Source of the DNA: an uncultured Muribaculaceae bacterium
Lineage (GTDB): Bacteria; Bacteroidota; Bacteroidia; Bacteroidales; Muribaculaceae
DNA length: 52,513 bases
Direction: 5' to 3'
NCBI GenBank assembly: GCA_910577585.1
Contig: CAJTNN010000020.1
Coordinates: forward strand, 1-52,513
The notes beneath the pieces were generated by a model, which was not told the origin of the DNA, did not search any database, and saw only the letters and a list, made by a program, of their open reading frames with translations. Positions 1-8,438 of the stretch are shown here, piece by piece. The position numbers were made by a program, and so were the translations under genes. The first letter of the stretch is position 1, and each line of letters opens with the position of its first letter.

Positions 1-166
1 CGTTGATGAATGGATCATTGATTTCGCCGTGGGTGTCGACTTGTTTGTCGGTGACAAGTTTGTCGGTCTTTATGTATCCTGGTTTGCGGTTATGCACACA
101 CCTGATGTAGACCTGATAGAATCCGTCTTTACGCTTCGTTCTTACGATTGCTTTAAATATTGGCAT
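1..166 (-). CDS. Tyrosine recombinase/integrase, N-terminal fragment (runs off left edge)
   Basis: An open frame begins with ATG at 166 and continues without a stop to base 1, giving 55 residues starting MPIFKAIVRTKRKDGFYQVY. The basic start with a beta-strand pattern (short K/R-rich strands, then YIKTDKLVTDKQV and GEINDPFIN) resembles the arm-type DNA-binding domain that begins Bacteroidetes tyrosine recombinases such as those of conjugative transposons and shufflons. The SAM-like and catalytic (R-H-R-Y) domains would lie outside the window, so activity cannot be judged. Three tandem 11-bp repeats sit 25 bp upstream. The family assignment comes from a short stretch and is moderately sure; it could belong to a mobile element or to a DNA-inversion locus. 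Confidence 0.65.
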   Translation of the reverse strand, partial: MPIFKAIVRTKRKDGFYQVYIRCVHNRKPGYIKTDKLVTDKQVDTHGEINDPFIN

Positions 167-190
167 AATTATTTGATTGATAAGAAATAA

Positions 191-257
191 AGTTTGTAAA
201 CATTTTGTAAACTCTTTGTAAGCGCACCCGCTGAAAAATGTATCATTTTTTGTAAGC
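191..257. repeat. 11-bp direct repeats upstream of the recombinase gene
   Basis: Three perfectly abutting 11-mers (191-201, 202-212, 213-223) end in TTTGTAAAC, TTTGTAAAC and TTTGTAAGC. A fourth copy ending TTTGTAAGC lies at 247-257, about three further repeat lengths on. The spacing of one helical turn next to an integrase with an arm-binding domain suggests integrase arm sites or an autoregulatory operator. This is inference. Confidence 0.55.
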
Positions 258-315
258 AAATTCTACATATTGTGCGCGGTTATCGTGAGGAACTGGCGAG
301 GGGTCTTAGAATAGT

Positions 316-356
316 TTAGGCGATAACCCGCCGTTTTACAGCAGGTTATCGCCTAA
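316..356 (-). terminator. Hairpin downstream of ppdK
   Basis: Perfect 13-bp arms (316-328 and 344-356, TTAGGCGATAACC) lie 26 bp beyond the ppdK stop. There is no clear T-run after the stem on the minus strand, so termination is likely but not certain. Confidence 0.5.
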
Positions 357-381
357 GGATGCGATTGTCAGGGGATTGTGC

Positions 382-3099
382 TTAGTCCTCGATTGCCGCC
401 TGGGCAGCTGCTACGCGGGCGATGGGCACACGGAAGGGTGAGCAGCTGACGTAGTTCATGCCGAGTTTGGCGCAGAACTTGACTGAGCTGGGCTCGCCGC
501 CGTGCTCGCCGCAGATGCCTACCTTGAGGTCGGGGCGTGTTGCGCGGCCTTTCTCTACGCCCATGCGTACGAGCTGGCCTACACCCTCCTGGTCGAGTAC
601 TTCGAAGGGATCTACCTTGATGATGCCGTGGTCCTTGTAGAATTTGAGGAACTTGGGAGCATCGTCGCGAGAGAATCCGAAGGTCATCTGGGTGAGGTCG
701 TTGGTGCCGAATGAGAAGAATTCAGCTACCTCGGCGATCTGGTTGGCTGTGAGGGCCGCGCGGGGCACCTCAATCATTGTGCCGACCTTGTAGGGGATTG
801 TATCGCCTTTCTCCTCGAATACCTTGTTGGCAGTGATGTTGATTACGGCTGCCTGGTTCTGCAGCTCCTTGAGAGAGCCTACGAGGGGCACCATGATTTC
901 GGGGTATACCTTGAAGCCCTTGGCCTTGCAAGCGAGAGCTGCCTCGATGATGGCGCGGGTCTGCATCTCGGTGATTTCGGGATAAGTTACGCCCAGACGG
1001 CAGCCACGGTGGCCGAGCATCGGGTTGAACTCTTCGAGAGAGTCAACTTTAGCTTTCACCTCTTCGAGAGTGAGGCCCATCTCGTTGGCGAGCTCCTTCT
1101 GAGTGGCTGTCTGGTGGGGTACGAACTCGTGCAACGGGGGATCGAGCAGGCGGATTGTCACGCCGAAGCCGTCCATAGCCTCGAAGATGCCTTCGAAGTC
1201 ACCGCGCTGCATGGGGAGCAGTTTTGCGAGAGCTGCACGGCGACCCTCTTCGTCGGATGCGAGAATCATTTCGCGCACAGCCTTGATGCGGTCGCCCTCG
1301 AAGAACATATGCTCTGTGCGGCAGAGACCGATGCCCTGAGCGCCGAAGTTGCGTGCCTGGATGGCGTCGCGGGGAGTGTCGGCGTTGGTGCGTACGAGAG
1401 TCTTGGTGTATTTGGCAGCGAGATTCATGATAGCTGCGAAGTCGCCACCGATTTCGGGCTCGGTAGTGGGCACCTGGCCGTCGTAGACATCACCTGTAGA
1501 ACCGTTGAGCGAGATCCAGTCGCCCTCTTTGTAGGTTTTGCCGCTCATCTTGACGGTCTTCTCCTTGTAGTCGACGATGATTTCGCCAGCGCCTGACACA
1601 CAGCACTTGCCCATGCCGCGAGCCACAACGGCAGCGTGCGATGTCATGCCGCCGCGCATAGTGAGGATGCCCTGGGCGACAGCCATGCCGCGGAGGTCTT
1701 CAGGCGAAGTCTCGATACGTACGAGCACAACCTTCTTCTTCTTGTCGGCCCATTCCTCAGCCTCATCAGCAGAGAATACGATCTGGCCGGTGGCGGCGCC
1801 GGGCGAAGCGGGGAGACCCTTTGCTACGACAGTGGCACGCTTGAGGCCATCTTTGTCGAATACGGGGTGCAGGAGCTCGTCGAGTTTCTGGGGCTCCATG
1901 CGGAGCAGGGCAGTCTTCTCGTCGATCATGCCGTCGCGCAGAAGGTCCATGGCGATTTTCACCATAGCCTCACCTGTGCGCTTGCCGTTGCGGGTCTGGA
2001 GCATCCAGAGTTTGCCGTCCTGGATGGTGAACTCCATGTCCTGCATATCCTTGTAGTAGTCTTCGAGGCGGTGAGCGATGGCGATGAGCTCAGCGGCGCA
2101 GTCGGGCATAGTCTCCTCGAGAGCGGGATATTTCTCGCGGCGCTCCTCTTCAGAGATGCCCTGGAGTGCGGCCCAGCGGCGAGAACCCTCTACGGTGATC
2201 TGCTGGGGAGTGCGGATGCCGGCCACCACGTCTTCGCCCTGAGCGTTGATGAGGTATTCGCCGTTGAAGATATTTTCGCCGGTAGCGGCATCGCGGCTGA
2301 ATGCCACGCCGGTGGCAGAATTATTGCCCATGTTGCCGTAGACCATAGCCTGCACATTGACGGCTGTGCCCCATTCCTCGGGGATCTGGTTCATGCGGCG
2401 GTAGAGGATTGCGCGTTCGTTCATCCAGCTGTCGAACACGGCGCAGATGCCACCCCAGAGCTGCTCCCATGCAGATTCGGGGAAGTCCTTGCCGGTGTGC
2501 TTGAGCACAGCGGCTTTGAAGCGCTTCACGAGCTCCTTGAGGTCTTCGACATCGAGTTCGTTGTCGAATTTCACACCCTTCTCCTCTTTGATTTCGTCCA
2601 TGATAGCCTCGAAGGGGTCGATGTCGGTCTTAGAAGCGGGCTTCATGCCGAGTACCACGTCGCCGTACATCTGCACGAAGCGGCGGTAGCTATCCCATGC
2701 GAAGCGGGGGTTGCCGCTCTTCTCGGCCATAGTGGCTACTGTGGCGTCGTTCATGCCGAGGTTGAGGACGGTGTCCATCATGCCGGGCATAGATGCGCGA
2801 GCTCCTGAGCGAACAGATACGAGAAGGGGATTTGAGGGGTCATCGAATTTATTACCGGTGAGTTTCTCGACATGGGCGATAGCTTTCTGCACATCGCTCT
2901 TGATGTCTTCAACCACTTTATCGCGGCCATATTGGGTATACTCGTTGCAGACTTCTGTGGTGATGGTGAAGCCGGGAGGCACCGGCATGCCCAACAGATT
3001 CATTTCAGCAAGGTTAGCACCCTTGCCGCCGAGGATGTTGCGCATCCCGGCATTACCTTCGGCTTTTCCGTCGCCGAATGTATAGATCTTCTGTGCCAT
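382..3099 (-). CDS. ppdK: Pyruvate, phosphate dikinase
   Basis: Interconverts pyruvate, ATP and phosphate with PEP, AMP and pyrophosphate in the cytoplasm; in anaerobic Bacteroidetes it serves glycolysis/gluconeogenesis with PPi. The 905-residue length fits the family (about 870-910). Visible parts: N-terminal ATP-grasp nucleotide-binding domain (GGKGANLAEM near residue 24, SVRSGARASMPGMMDT near 95), mobile phosphohistidine domain with MRGGMTSHAAV (His488), and C-terminal TIM barrel with RTEHMFF, GICGEHGGEP and the acid/base Cys near 886 in YVSCSPFR. All key residues are present. It is a single-gene unit with about 350 bp of non-coding sequence upstream and a hairpin downstream. The ATG at 3099 gives the canonical start, MAQKIYTFGDG. 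Confidence 0.97.
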   Translation of the reverse strand: MAQKIYTFGDGKAEGNAGMRNILGGKGANLAEMNLLGMPVPPGFTITTEVCNEYTQYGRDKVVEDIKSDVQKAIAHVEKLTGNKFDDPSNPLLVSVRSGARASMPGMMDTVLNLGMNDATVATMAEKSGNPRFAWDSYRRFVQMYGDVVLGMKPASKTDIDPFEAIMDEIKEEKGVKFDNELDVEDLKELVKRFKAAVLKHTGKDFPESAWEQLWGGICAVFDSWMNERAILYRRMNQIPEEWGTAVNVQAMVYGNMGNNSATGVAFSRDAATGENIFNGEYLINAQGEDVVAGIRTPQQITVEGSRRWAALQGISEEERREKYPALEETMPDCAAELIAIAHRLEDYYKDMQDMEFTIQDGKLWMLQTRNGKRTGEAMVKIAMDLLRDGMIDEKTALLRMEPQKLDELLHPVFDKDGLKRATVVAKGLPASPGAATGQIVFSADEAEEWADKKKKVVLVRIETSPEDLRGMAVAQGILTMRGGMTSHAAVVARGMGKCCVSGAGEIIVDYKEKTVKMSGKTYKEGDWISLNGSTGDVYDGQVPTTEPEIGGDFAAIMNLAAKYTKTLVRTNADTPRDAIQARNFGAQGIGLCRTEHMFFEGDRIKAVREMILASDEEGRRAALAKLLPMQRGDFEGIFEAMDGFGVTIRLLDPPLHEFVPHQTATQKELANEMGLTLEEVKAKVDSLEEFNPMLGHRGCRLGVTYPEITEMQTRAIIEAALACKAKGFKVYPEIMVPLVGSLKELQNQAAVINITANKVFEEKGDTIPYKVGTMIEVPRAALTANQIAEVAEFFSFGTNDLTQMTFGFSRDDAPKFLKFYKDHGIIKVDPFEVLDQEGVGQLVRMGVEKGRATRPDLKVGICGEHGGEPSSVKFCAKLGMNYVSCSPFRVPIARVAAAQAAIED

Positions 3100-3297
3100 T
3101 TATTGTAATAAATTTATTGTATATTGCTTGTAGTCAACTGTTTTGGGTTGAGAAGAGAGTCGATGGCGCAGATTGTGGTGGCGCCAGGTTATGAACTTTA
3201 AGTTAGTGTCTGCCATAGACTATAGTCTGGTGAGCGCCTGTAAGCCGGTGGACTTGATGCCAGCCAGAGCCAAGTCTTTGAGAGTCACTAATAATTG

Positions 3298-3305
3298 CAA
3301 AGTTA
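3298..3305 (-). promoter_or_regulatory. Candidate -7 box for ppdK
   Basis: TAACTTTG on the minus strand matches the Bacteroidetes TAnnTTTG consensus. No good TTG is seen 19-22 bp upstream, and the implied leader would be about 190 nt, so confidence is low. Confidence 0.3.
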
Positions 3306-3371
3306 ATAATTTCTTATGAATTAGCCATAAAAGGGGATTAATTTTTAGGTAGGGAGCCGGTCGAAATTAAG

Positions 3372-3406
3372 ACGCTGCTGAATTAAAAAATCATATGGAG
3401 CAGCGT
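3372..3406 (-). terminator. Possible terminator after the porT-like gene
   Basis: 8-bp arms ACGCTGCT (3372-3379) and AGCAGCGT (3399-3406) with a 19-base loop lie 45 bp past the stop of the barrel-protein gene. The sequence after the stem on the minus strand is only mildly T-rich. Confidence 0.35.
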
Positions 3407-3450
3407 TTAGTGTGGGCAGCCCCTCATCAACTCCTTTACGGCGGGACTAA

Positions 3451-4161
3451 TCATTTCACTCTGAGCCAGTAGCCGAGGGCGAATTCAAGTGCCATTGAGT
3501 TTGAGGCGTTGAAGGTGTCGCGTCGTGATGATCCGAAGAGGTTGCCCAGGCCATAGTAGAAGCGGCATTCCAAAGTGATGGAGTGGCGCGGGGTGATGCT
3601 GAATTCACCACCCAGTCCGGCACAGATGCCGTAGTCGATGCGTTGGGTGATAGGTTCGGCATATTGAGCCACAGAGTGCCATTTCGGAAAGTCGGGCAGT
3701 GAGGAGGTGTCGGATGTGTCGAAGTTACAGCTCTCGGAGTCGCTGATGCGCAGGGCGATCAACGGGCCGACGTTGGCGAAGAATTTAGCGCGTCGGCCGA
3801 AGTATATGTGAGCCAGCACCGGAAGCTGCAGATAGTCGAGAGTGCGGGCATAGTGATAGGGTGCACCCTCGAAATTCTCGCTCCATCCGCGTTGGATCCA
3901 GTTGAGTTCGGCAGCCAGACCGAAATGGTTTTCTTCGATATATCTGAAGGTTACTCCTGCCAGTGCACCCGCTTTCATCACCTGCTTCACACTCGGATTG
4001 AAGAAATTGCGCGATATATCGGCGCCTGCGCGGGCGCCGACCGATATGTTGGCCGAGTAATGCGATTGAGCCGCCGCACGGCCAGGGAGCGCAAGGGTGG
4101 CGACTATAGCGAGAGCGCCGACTGCAAGTCGCAGTATTGATTTGCGTACATCAGCTTTCAT
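3451..4161 (-). CDS. PorT-like outer-membrane beta-barrel protein
   Basis: 236 residues with a signal peptide (hydrophobic run then GRAAAQS, cleavage near residue 32) followed by alternating aromatic/polar strands typical of small 8-10 strand barrels of the Bacteroidetes PorT/outer-membrane-beta-barrel family: SVGARAGADIS, AGVTFRYIEE, AAELNWIQRGW, YLQLPVLAHIYFG, FANVGPLIALRI, GLGGEFSI and a terminal LEFALGYWLRVK. Such proteins sit in the outer membrane; exact function is unknown. The ATG overlaps the stop of the upstream LysM gene (ATGA, 4158-4161), indicating translational coupling in one operon with that gene and cdsA. A specific PorT role in type IX secretion is not shown. Confidence 0.75.
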   Translation of the reverse strand: MKADVRKSILRLAVGALAIVATLALPGRAAAQSHYSANISVGARAGADISRNFFNPSVKQVMKAGALAGVTFRYIEENHFGLAAELNWIQRGWSENFEGAPYHYARTLDYLQLPVLAHIYFGRRAKFFANVGPLIALRISDSESCNFDTSDTSSLPDFPKWHSVAQYAEPITQRIDYGICAGLGGEFSITPRHSITLECRFYYGLGNLFGSSRRDTFNASNSMALEFALGYWLRVK

Positions 4162-6164
4162 TCTGCCTCCTCTTTTTCGTCGGGCGAGAGGGTGATTTTC
4201 TCAGGCGAGCCGTAGCGCTGGAACTCCACCACATAGACTTCCGGATTGACGAATCCTCCCCAATTGTTGACTCTTTCCAGACCGATTGGCGACTGCAGGG
4301 TGGGGAAGTCGGTGAATGTGGCGTTGAAGTCGCCTCCGGTGGCGTTGATGTTGGGTATGAAGTAGGTGACGATGTCGTAGGCAGTGGCCGAATACACTGG
4401 GTATGATTTCATGGGCGTGTGGCCGTAGAGAGCCTTGAAACCATCGATAAAGCGCCGGGAGGCCGAGGCCTCCGAATCGAAATAGAATCGCGACGGCAGC
4501 AGCACCGCATTGCTGTCGAAGAGCTGGCGCTGGGCATCGACCATTGTCACCCAGTTGGGGCGACCGATCACGCGTATATCGGCCATCGGGTTGTTGTCGC
4601 GCAGAGTGTTGATGCGCTCCAGGGCATCCTTGACATCATCGCGTGCGGAGGGGGTGGCGTAGATCAGATATTTGCCATCTTCAGCCGGTAGTGTGAAGTC
4701 GGCCAGTTCGGTGATCAGAATCTCCTGAGGCATGGATGATGTGGCGGCGATGTGATTCTGCAGTATCGCCTCGCCCATGGTGTCGGATGCATCCATCTTG
4801 CCGGCTATGAGAAGCTGATAGTCGGGATAGGTCTTACCGATGTAGGTGGCCACCTCATCATTGAAGTATGATGTCGGTGCCAGATACTGTATGATTGCCG
4901 GATTCTCAAGATAAGCCTCATCCTTGACGTCGAAAGCATTGATCAGATGGATGGAATGCGAGCTGGCATATTCGGCAAGATATTTAGGGAGTTCCTTGTC
5001 GGCTGTGGTGACGAGGATATCGGGACCGAAAGAGTCGAGCGAGGCAATGACGTCGGCCATCGACGACTTACCGTCGAGAATTGTAATGGCCGTCGGGAAG
5101 GGGCGCGATTTAATGTCGTTGACGCCCATCAAGGCACCGCGAGCGAACTCCATGTCGCGGTTGGAATCGACATCATTGAGCACAACGGCTACCTTCACAG
5201 CGTCAGGATTGACAATGCCTGATTCAGCGGCAGAGACCTGTCCGAGGTTGTGGACCTCATTATATAATTCGCGACGCCCCTCTTCAGTTGCCTCGCGCGG
5301 GTCCTCGGCCACGTAAGTGTGCTCGACTTCAACAGTCTCTACATCAGGCAGAGTGATTACGTCGCCCCGCTTAAGCTTGGCAATGCCCGGGTTAGCCTCC
5401 TTCAGGATATCTACAGGCACACCCGTAGATGCTGACACCGAGGCCCAGGTGTCGCCACGGCGCACTTTATAGGTTGAGAGAGATTTGACACGTGTCTCCT
5501 CTACGACCTCAGTATGCATTTCATCAGCCCGCGAATCAGCGGCTATACGGATAGTCTCGCCCACCTCGGGATTGTCGTAAGAGATGCCCGGATTGAGTTT
5601 GTAGAGATCCTGCACGGAGGTGTTGTAGCTTTTGGCTATGCCGTATAGGCTCTCCCCCTCATTGACTTTATGATAGGTGATGCCATCGGATTCTGTATCG
5701 AGATCAGATTGTGGCGTGGGGCTGGAGATGGTGAGTGTCTGCCCGGCGCGTATGCCGTCGCGTGCAGAGGGGTTGAGGGCATAGATCGTCTCGAGAGGCA
5801 CATCATAGAATTTCGATATGCCATAGATTGTCTCACCCGACTTGACAGTGTGGGTGATGCTACCCCCTTCGGAGAGTGCGGTCTGGCGTTTGGCCGATGG
5901 CGTGCGCTCGGTCTTGGGGGCCGGATAGTATATGAGAGTCCCCTTATCGAGGGGCGACGACACATCCTTGTTGGTGTTGGTCAGAATCTCCGGGTCCCAT
6001 CCGAAGTGATTGGCAATGCCGAAGAGCGACTCCCCCTTTTTAGACTCATAATAATAGAAAGTTTTGCCGAGGATAGTCACCTTGGGAAGGTCGGTCTCAG
6101 CCTGGGCGAGGAGAGGCAGTGAGAGCAGAGTGCCTGCAATCAATATCTTGCTTGTCGAAACCAT
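4158..6164 (-). CDS. LysM-repeat protein fused to a periplasmic-binding-protein-like domain
   Basis: An exported protein of about 668 residues. After a signal peptide ending PLLAQA there are four LysM modules (GESLFGIANHF, GETIYGISKFY, GESLYGIAKSY and GDTWASVSAST mark their starts), which bind peptidoglycan glycans. The C-terminal half, from VKVAVVLNDVDSNRD on, has the alternating fold of type I periplasmic binding proteins (branched-chain amino acid receptor type). It probably anchors to the cell wall; the ligand is unknown. Start choice: ATG at 6164, 5 bp beyond the cdsA stop; an in-frame TTG at 6173 overlapping that stop would add three residues. It overlaps the porT-like gene downstream by 4 bp, so cdsA, this gene and the barrel gene form one transcription unit. 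Confidence 0.85.
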   Translation of the reverse strand: MVSTSKILIAGTLLSLPLLAQAETDLPKVTILGKTFYYYESKKGESLFGIANHFGWDPEILTNTNKDVSSPLDKGTLIYYPAPKTERTPSAKRQTALSEGGSITHTVKSGETIYGISKFYDVPLETIYALNPSARDGIRAGQTLTISSPTPQSDLDTESDGITYHKVNEGESLYGIAKSYNTSVQDLYKLNPGISYDNPEVGETIRIAADSRADEMHTEVVEETRVKSLSTYKVRRGDTWASVSASTGVPVDILKEANPGIAKLKRGDVITLPDVETVEVEHTYVAEDPREATEEGRRELYNEVHNLGQVSAAESGIVNPDAVKVAVVLNDVDSNRDMEFARGALMGVNDIKSRPFPTAITILDGKSSMADVIASLDSFGPDILVTTADKELPKYLAEYASSHSIHLINAFDVKDEAYLENPAIIQYLAPTSYFNDEVATYIGKTYPDYQLLIAGKMDASDTMGEAILQNHIAATSSMPQEILITELADFTLPAEDGKYLIYATPSARDDVKDALERINTLRDNNPMADIRVIGRPNWVTMVDAQRQLFDSNAVLLPSRFYFDSEASASRRFIDGFKALYGHTPMKSYPVYSATAYDIVTYFIPNINATGGDFNATFTDFPTLQSPIGLERVNNWGGFVNPEVYVVEFQRYGSPEKITLSPDEKEEAE

Positions 6165-6169
6165 GGCAT

Positions 6170-7039
6170 TCAAATAATCTGATTTGAGAAGAATGAGGAG
6201 TAGATGATGTAGTATACGGTCATAGCCGGAATGACCATCAGCAGCGAATCGATGCGGTCAAGAATGCCGCCGTGGCCCGGAATAAGATTACCGGAATCTT
6301 TAAGGTTGAGATTGCGCTTGATGACTGATTCAAAGAGGTCGCCGAATGTAGAGGCCAGCGCCACGATCAGACCACCGATTGCCCAGAAGAGCGTATGGTT
6401 GCAGATGGAGCCGATGGCCAGCGCGGGCCAGAAAGCTCCCATGGCAGCTGCCACAACAATGGCGAAGATTGCGCCTCCCCAGAAGCCCTCCCATGATTTT
6501 TTAGGCGACACACGCTCCAGCAGGCGGTGGCGTCCGAAGATGCTTCCTACGATAAAAGCCCCGGTGTCATTGACCCAAATGATGATAAACATTGCCAGCA
6601 GGGGCAGGCATGATGAGCCCATGGCCGAAAGATGCAATCCGGCATAAGTCATCAGAGCCATCGGGAGGGCGATATATATCTGCGCAGCCATATCTACGGC
6701 AAACACTTTCTCAGGGTGCTGATGCCCCGAGTATATGGTGAGAATCATGCGGCCGATAAGCCATAACACCCAGAGCAGCGCGAAAGCGTAGGGGAGAGGC
6801 ATTGTGGGCACCGGAGCAAAGATAAGGCAGGCACCTCCAACCATGTTGTAAAGATTCATGGCCATTGAGACGCCCTCAGAGCCGAAACGCATTTTTCGGA
6901 ACTCAGATATGCCCAGGATGCCGAAGAGGAGCGCCAGCAGGGCCACACCGAGGCTCTGCATACAGCACGCGAGGATTATCAGCAGCACATATACACCACC
7001 CGAAAGGGCGCGGATAGTAGTTTTTTTTGCATCAAGCAT
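6170..7039 (-). CDS. cdsA: Phosphatidate cytidylyltransferase
   Basis: Makes CDP-diacylglycerol from phosphatidate and CTP, the branch point of phospholipid synthesis, in the inner membrane. 289 residues with about eight membrane segments. The family signature is present in the C-terminal part: GRHRLLERVSPKKSWEGFWGG followed by FGDLFESVIKRNLNLKDSGNLIPGHGGILDRIDS, which carries the conserved S-x8-R/K...D motif and the metal-binding Asp residues. It is first in an operon with the LysM and barrel genes. In many Bacteroidetes cdsA directly follows rsfS-ftsH; here an efflux operon and lpxA lie between them. Confidence 0.95.
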   Translation of the reverse strand: MLDAKKTTIRALSGGVYVLLIILACCMQSLGVALLALLFGILGISEFRKMRFGSEGVSMAMNLYNMVGGACLIFAPVPTMPLPYAFALLWVLWLIGRMILTIYSGHQHPEKVFAVDMAAQIYIALPMALMTYAGLHLSAMGSSCLPLLAMFIIIWVNDTGAFIVGSIFGRHRLLERVSPKKSWEGFWGGAIFAIVVAAAMGAFWPALAIGSICNHTLFWAIGGLIVALASTFGDLFESVIKRNLNLKDSGNLIPGHGGILDRIDSLLMVIPAMTVYYIIYSSFFSNQII

Positions 7040-7151
7040 TGTTTTTGCCGGGTAGAGAAGTTAATATGAATCAGTCTATTAGACAGGAGCTACGGCGCGG
7101 TGTCCGCACGCCTGCCGCGACATGACGGAGCGTCACATCGCATACAAACTA

Positions 7152-7159
7152 CAAAATTA
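7152..7159 (-). promoter_or_regulatory. Candidate -7 box for cdsA operon
   Basis: TAATTTTG on the minus strand directly after the lpxA terminator. No well-spaced TTG box is visible because the terminator stem occupies that position. Confidence 0.4.
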
Positions 7160-7161
7160 AG

Positions 7162-7195
7162 AAAAAAACCGCAAAAGACCTATTCTTTTGCGGTT
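7162..7195 (-). terminator. Intrinsic terminator of lpxA
   Basis: Arms AACCGCAAAAG and CTTTTGCGGTT (7167-7177, 7185-7195), perfect 11 bp, followed on the minus strand by seven Ts. It lies about 95 bp beyond the lpxA stop. Confidence 0.8.
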
Positions 7196-7289
7196 AATTA
7201 AGTTTTGGGCCCATGGTGTCGCTGAAGATTAATGATTCAACTGCGGCGTGGGGTGGCTAATAAGGCCGGTGAGGAGGGGGGAGATGAGC

Positions 7290-8090
7290 TTAATCCTCAG
7301 ATGTGAGATCTTTGGGAATGGCAGCGAGCGTGAGATCGTGGTCTTCGATAAATTTCAGAATCTGCTGTTTCTCCTGCGAGTCATCGACATCGACCTTGAT
7401 GCGACGCATGGCGTTGAATACCGATGTGGCCGAGCCATAGAGGTGGCGGTAGGCGCTGGCGATATCATCGATAGTCTTCTCAGACTTGCCGCACTTGCGC
7501 AGCACATAAGAATTGATGCCCTTGTATTCAATCGGGTTATGAGCCATGATGACGAAGGGGGGAACATGGCTGTTGACACGGCAGCCACCCTTGATGAGGC
7601 ACATCTCGCCCACATCGCAACCCTCATGCACCAGAGCGTTCGACGACAGAATCGAGTAGTCGGCAATCTTCACATCGCCGGCAATCTTGACGGCGTTGCC
7701 CAGCACGCAATAGTCGCCGATTTGCGAATCGTGGCCGATGTGGGTCTGGGCCATGATGAATGAGTTGCTGCCGATGCGTGTGGCGCCGTCGGGGTGAATT
7801 GAGCGGTTGATGATGACGTGTTCGCGTATCGTATTGTTGTCGCCGATGATGACGAAGCTGTCATCACCTTTCCAACGGAAGTCTTGCGGATTAGCCGAGA
7901 TGATAGCACCCTCGTGGATGATGTTGTTTTTGCCGATTCTTGCCCCGGAGCGGATTACGGCATTCGGGCGGATGTGGCAGTTGTCGCCAATCTCTACATT
8001 ACCTTCGATAAACACGAAGGGTTCGATTGTGATGTTGTCGCCCAGTTTAGCCATCGGGTCAACATATGCGAGTTTGCTGATCTTATTCAT
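7290..8090 (-). CDS. lpxA: Acyl-ACP--UDP-N-acetylglucosamine O-acyltransferase
   Basis: First enzyme of lipid A synthesis: transfers a hydroxyacyl chain from ACP to O-3 of UDP-GlcNAc. The protein (266 residues from ATG 8090, MNKISKLAYVDP) is built of left-handed beta-helix hexapeptide repeats (IGDNCHI, IGKNNII, IGDNNTI, IGSNSFI and others). It keeps the THIGHDSQIG segment that matches the catalytic His pair of E. coli LpxA (His122/His125), and has the helical C-terminal domain used for ACP binding. The frame stays open upstream to 8207, but that extension does not look like LpxA. It has its own promoter and terminator. An LpxA paralogue specific to this group cannot be excluded. Confidence 0.88.
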   Translation of the reverse strand: MNKISKLAYVDPMAKLGDNITIEPFVFIEGNVEIGDNCHIRPNAVIRSGARIGKNNIIHEGAIISANPQDFRWKGDDSFVIIGDNNTIREHVIINRSIHPDGATRIGSNSFIMAQTHIGHDSQIGDYCVLGNAVKIAGDVKIADYSILSSNALVHEGCDVGEMCLIKGGCRVNSHVPPFVIMAHNPIEYKGINSYVLRKCGKSEKTIDDIASAYRHLYGSATSVFNAMRRIKVDVDDSQEKQQILKFIEDHDLTLAAIPKDLTSED

Positions 8091-8234
8091 AGTGCGGAAG
8101 GTATTAGAAGGGTTATACATTACTGGCAGATTGACTTGCGTCCCTGTGAGGTCGCGGTGCGGCCAACGTCGGAGGGTGCACCACTGCATTGTCCGGCTAT
8201 TGACCATGGTGCAGCGAAAGCATCAATCCGATTA

Positions 8235-8264
8235 CAAAACTAATAAAAATTATTATATTTACAA
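8235..8264 (-). promoter_or_regulatory. Promoter of lpxA
   Basis: TTG (8264-8262), a 19-base spacer and TAGTTTTG (8242-8235) on the minus strand match the Bacteroidetes consensus. The implied start near 8228 gives a leader of about 138 nt. Confidence 0.55.
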
Positions 8265-8310
8265 CAAAAAAATTAAGGAAAATATAGATATGGCGTTTAA
8301 ACTTTTTGTG

Positions 8311-8366
8311 AAAAAAGTAAAGAAGTTGCTTAAAGCTTTTTCGTAAAAAGTTTTAAGCAACTTCTT
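8311..8366 (-). terminator. Long-stem terminator of the efflux operon
   Basis: Arms 8320-8341 and 8345-8366 pair over 22 bp (one G-T pair) with a 3-base loop. On the minus strand the stem is followed by TAC and six Ts. It lies about 75 bp past the outer-membrane factor gene. The stem is unusually long for an intrinsic terminator. Confidence 0.7.
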
Positions 8367-8438
8367 TATATGCCTCTGTTGTGAGGGGTTGGGAGCGAGC
8401 ATCCTCCTGAAATAGGCGATGCAGGCTTATAGACCAAG

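Larger units (their letters stand above)
3100..3450. other. Intergenic region between ppdK and the barrel-protein gene
   Basis: 351 bp without a credible gene. It holds the likely ppdK leader and a candidate -7 box near 3300, an imperfect hairpin near 3372-3406, and no recognisable RNA gene. Confidence 0.6.

Noticed and set aside
1636..2808. 390-codon plus-strand open frame opposite ppdK
   Set aside because: Shadow of ppdK; the translation has no domain pattern, and other long antisense frames (1009-1596, 43945-45060) arise in the same way.
7807..8346. 179-codon plus-strand ORF over lpxA and its promoter
   Set aside because: It is antisense to lpxA for most of its length; only the last 18 codons are worth noting and are listed separately.
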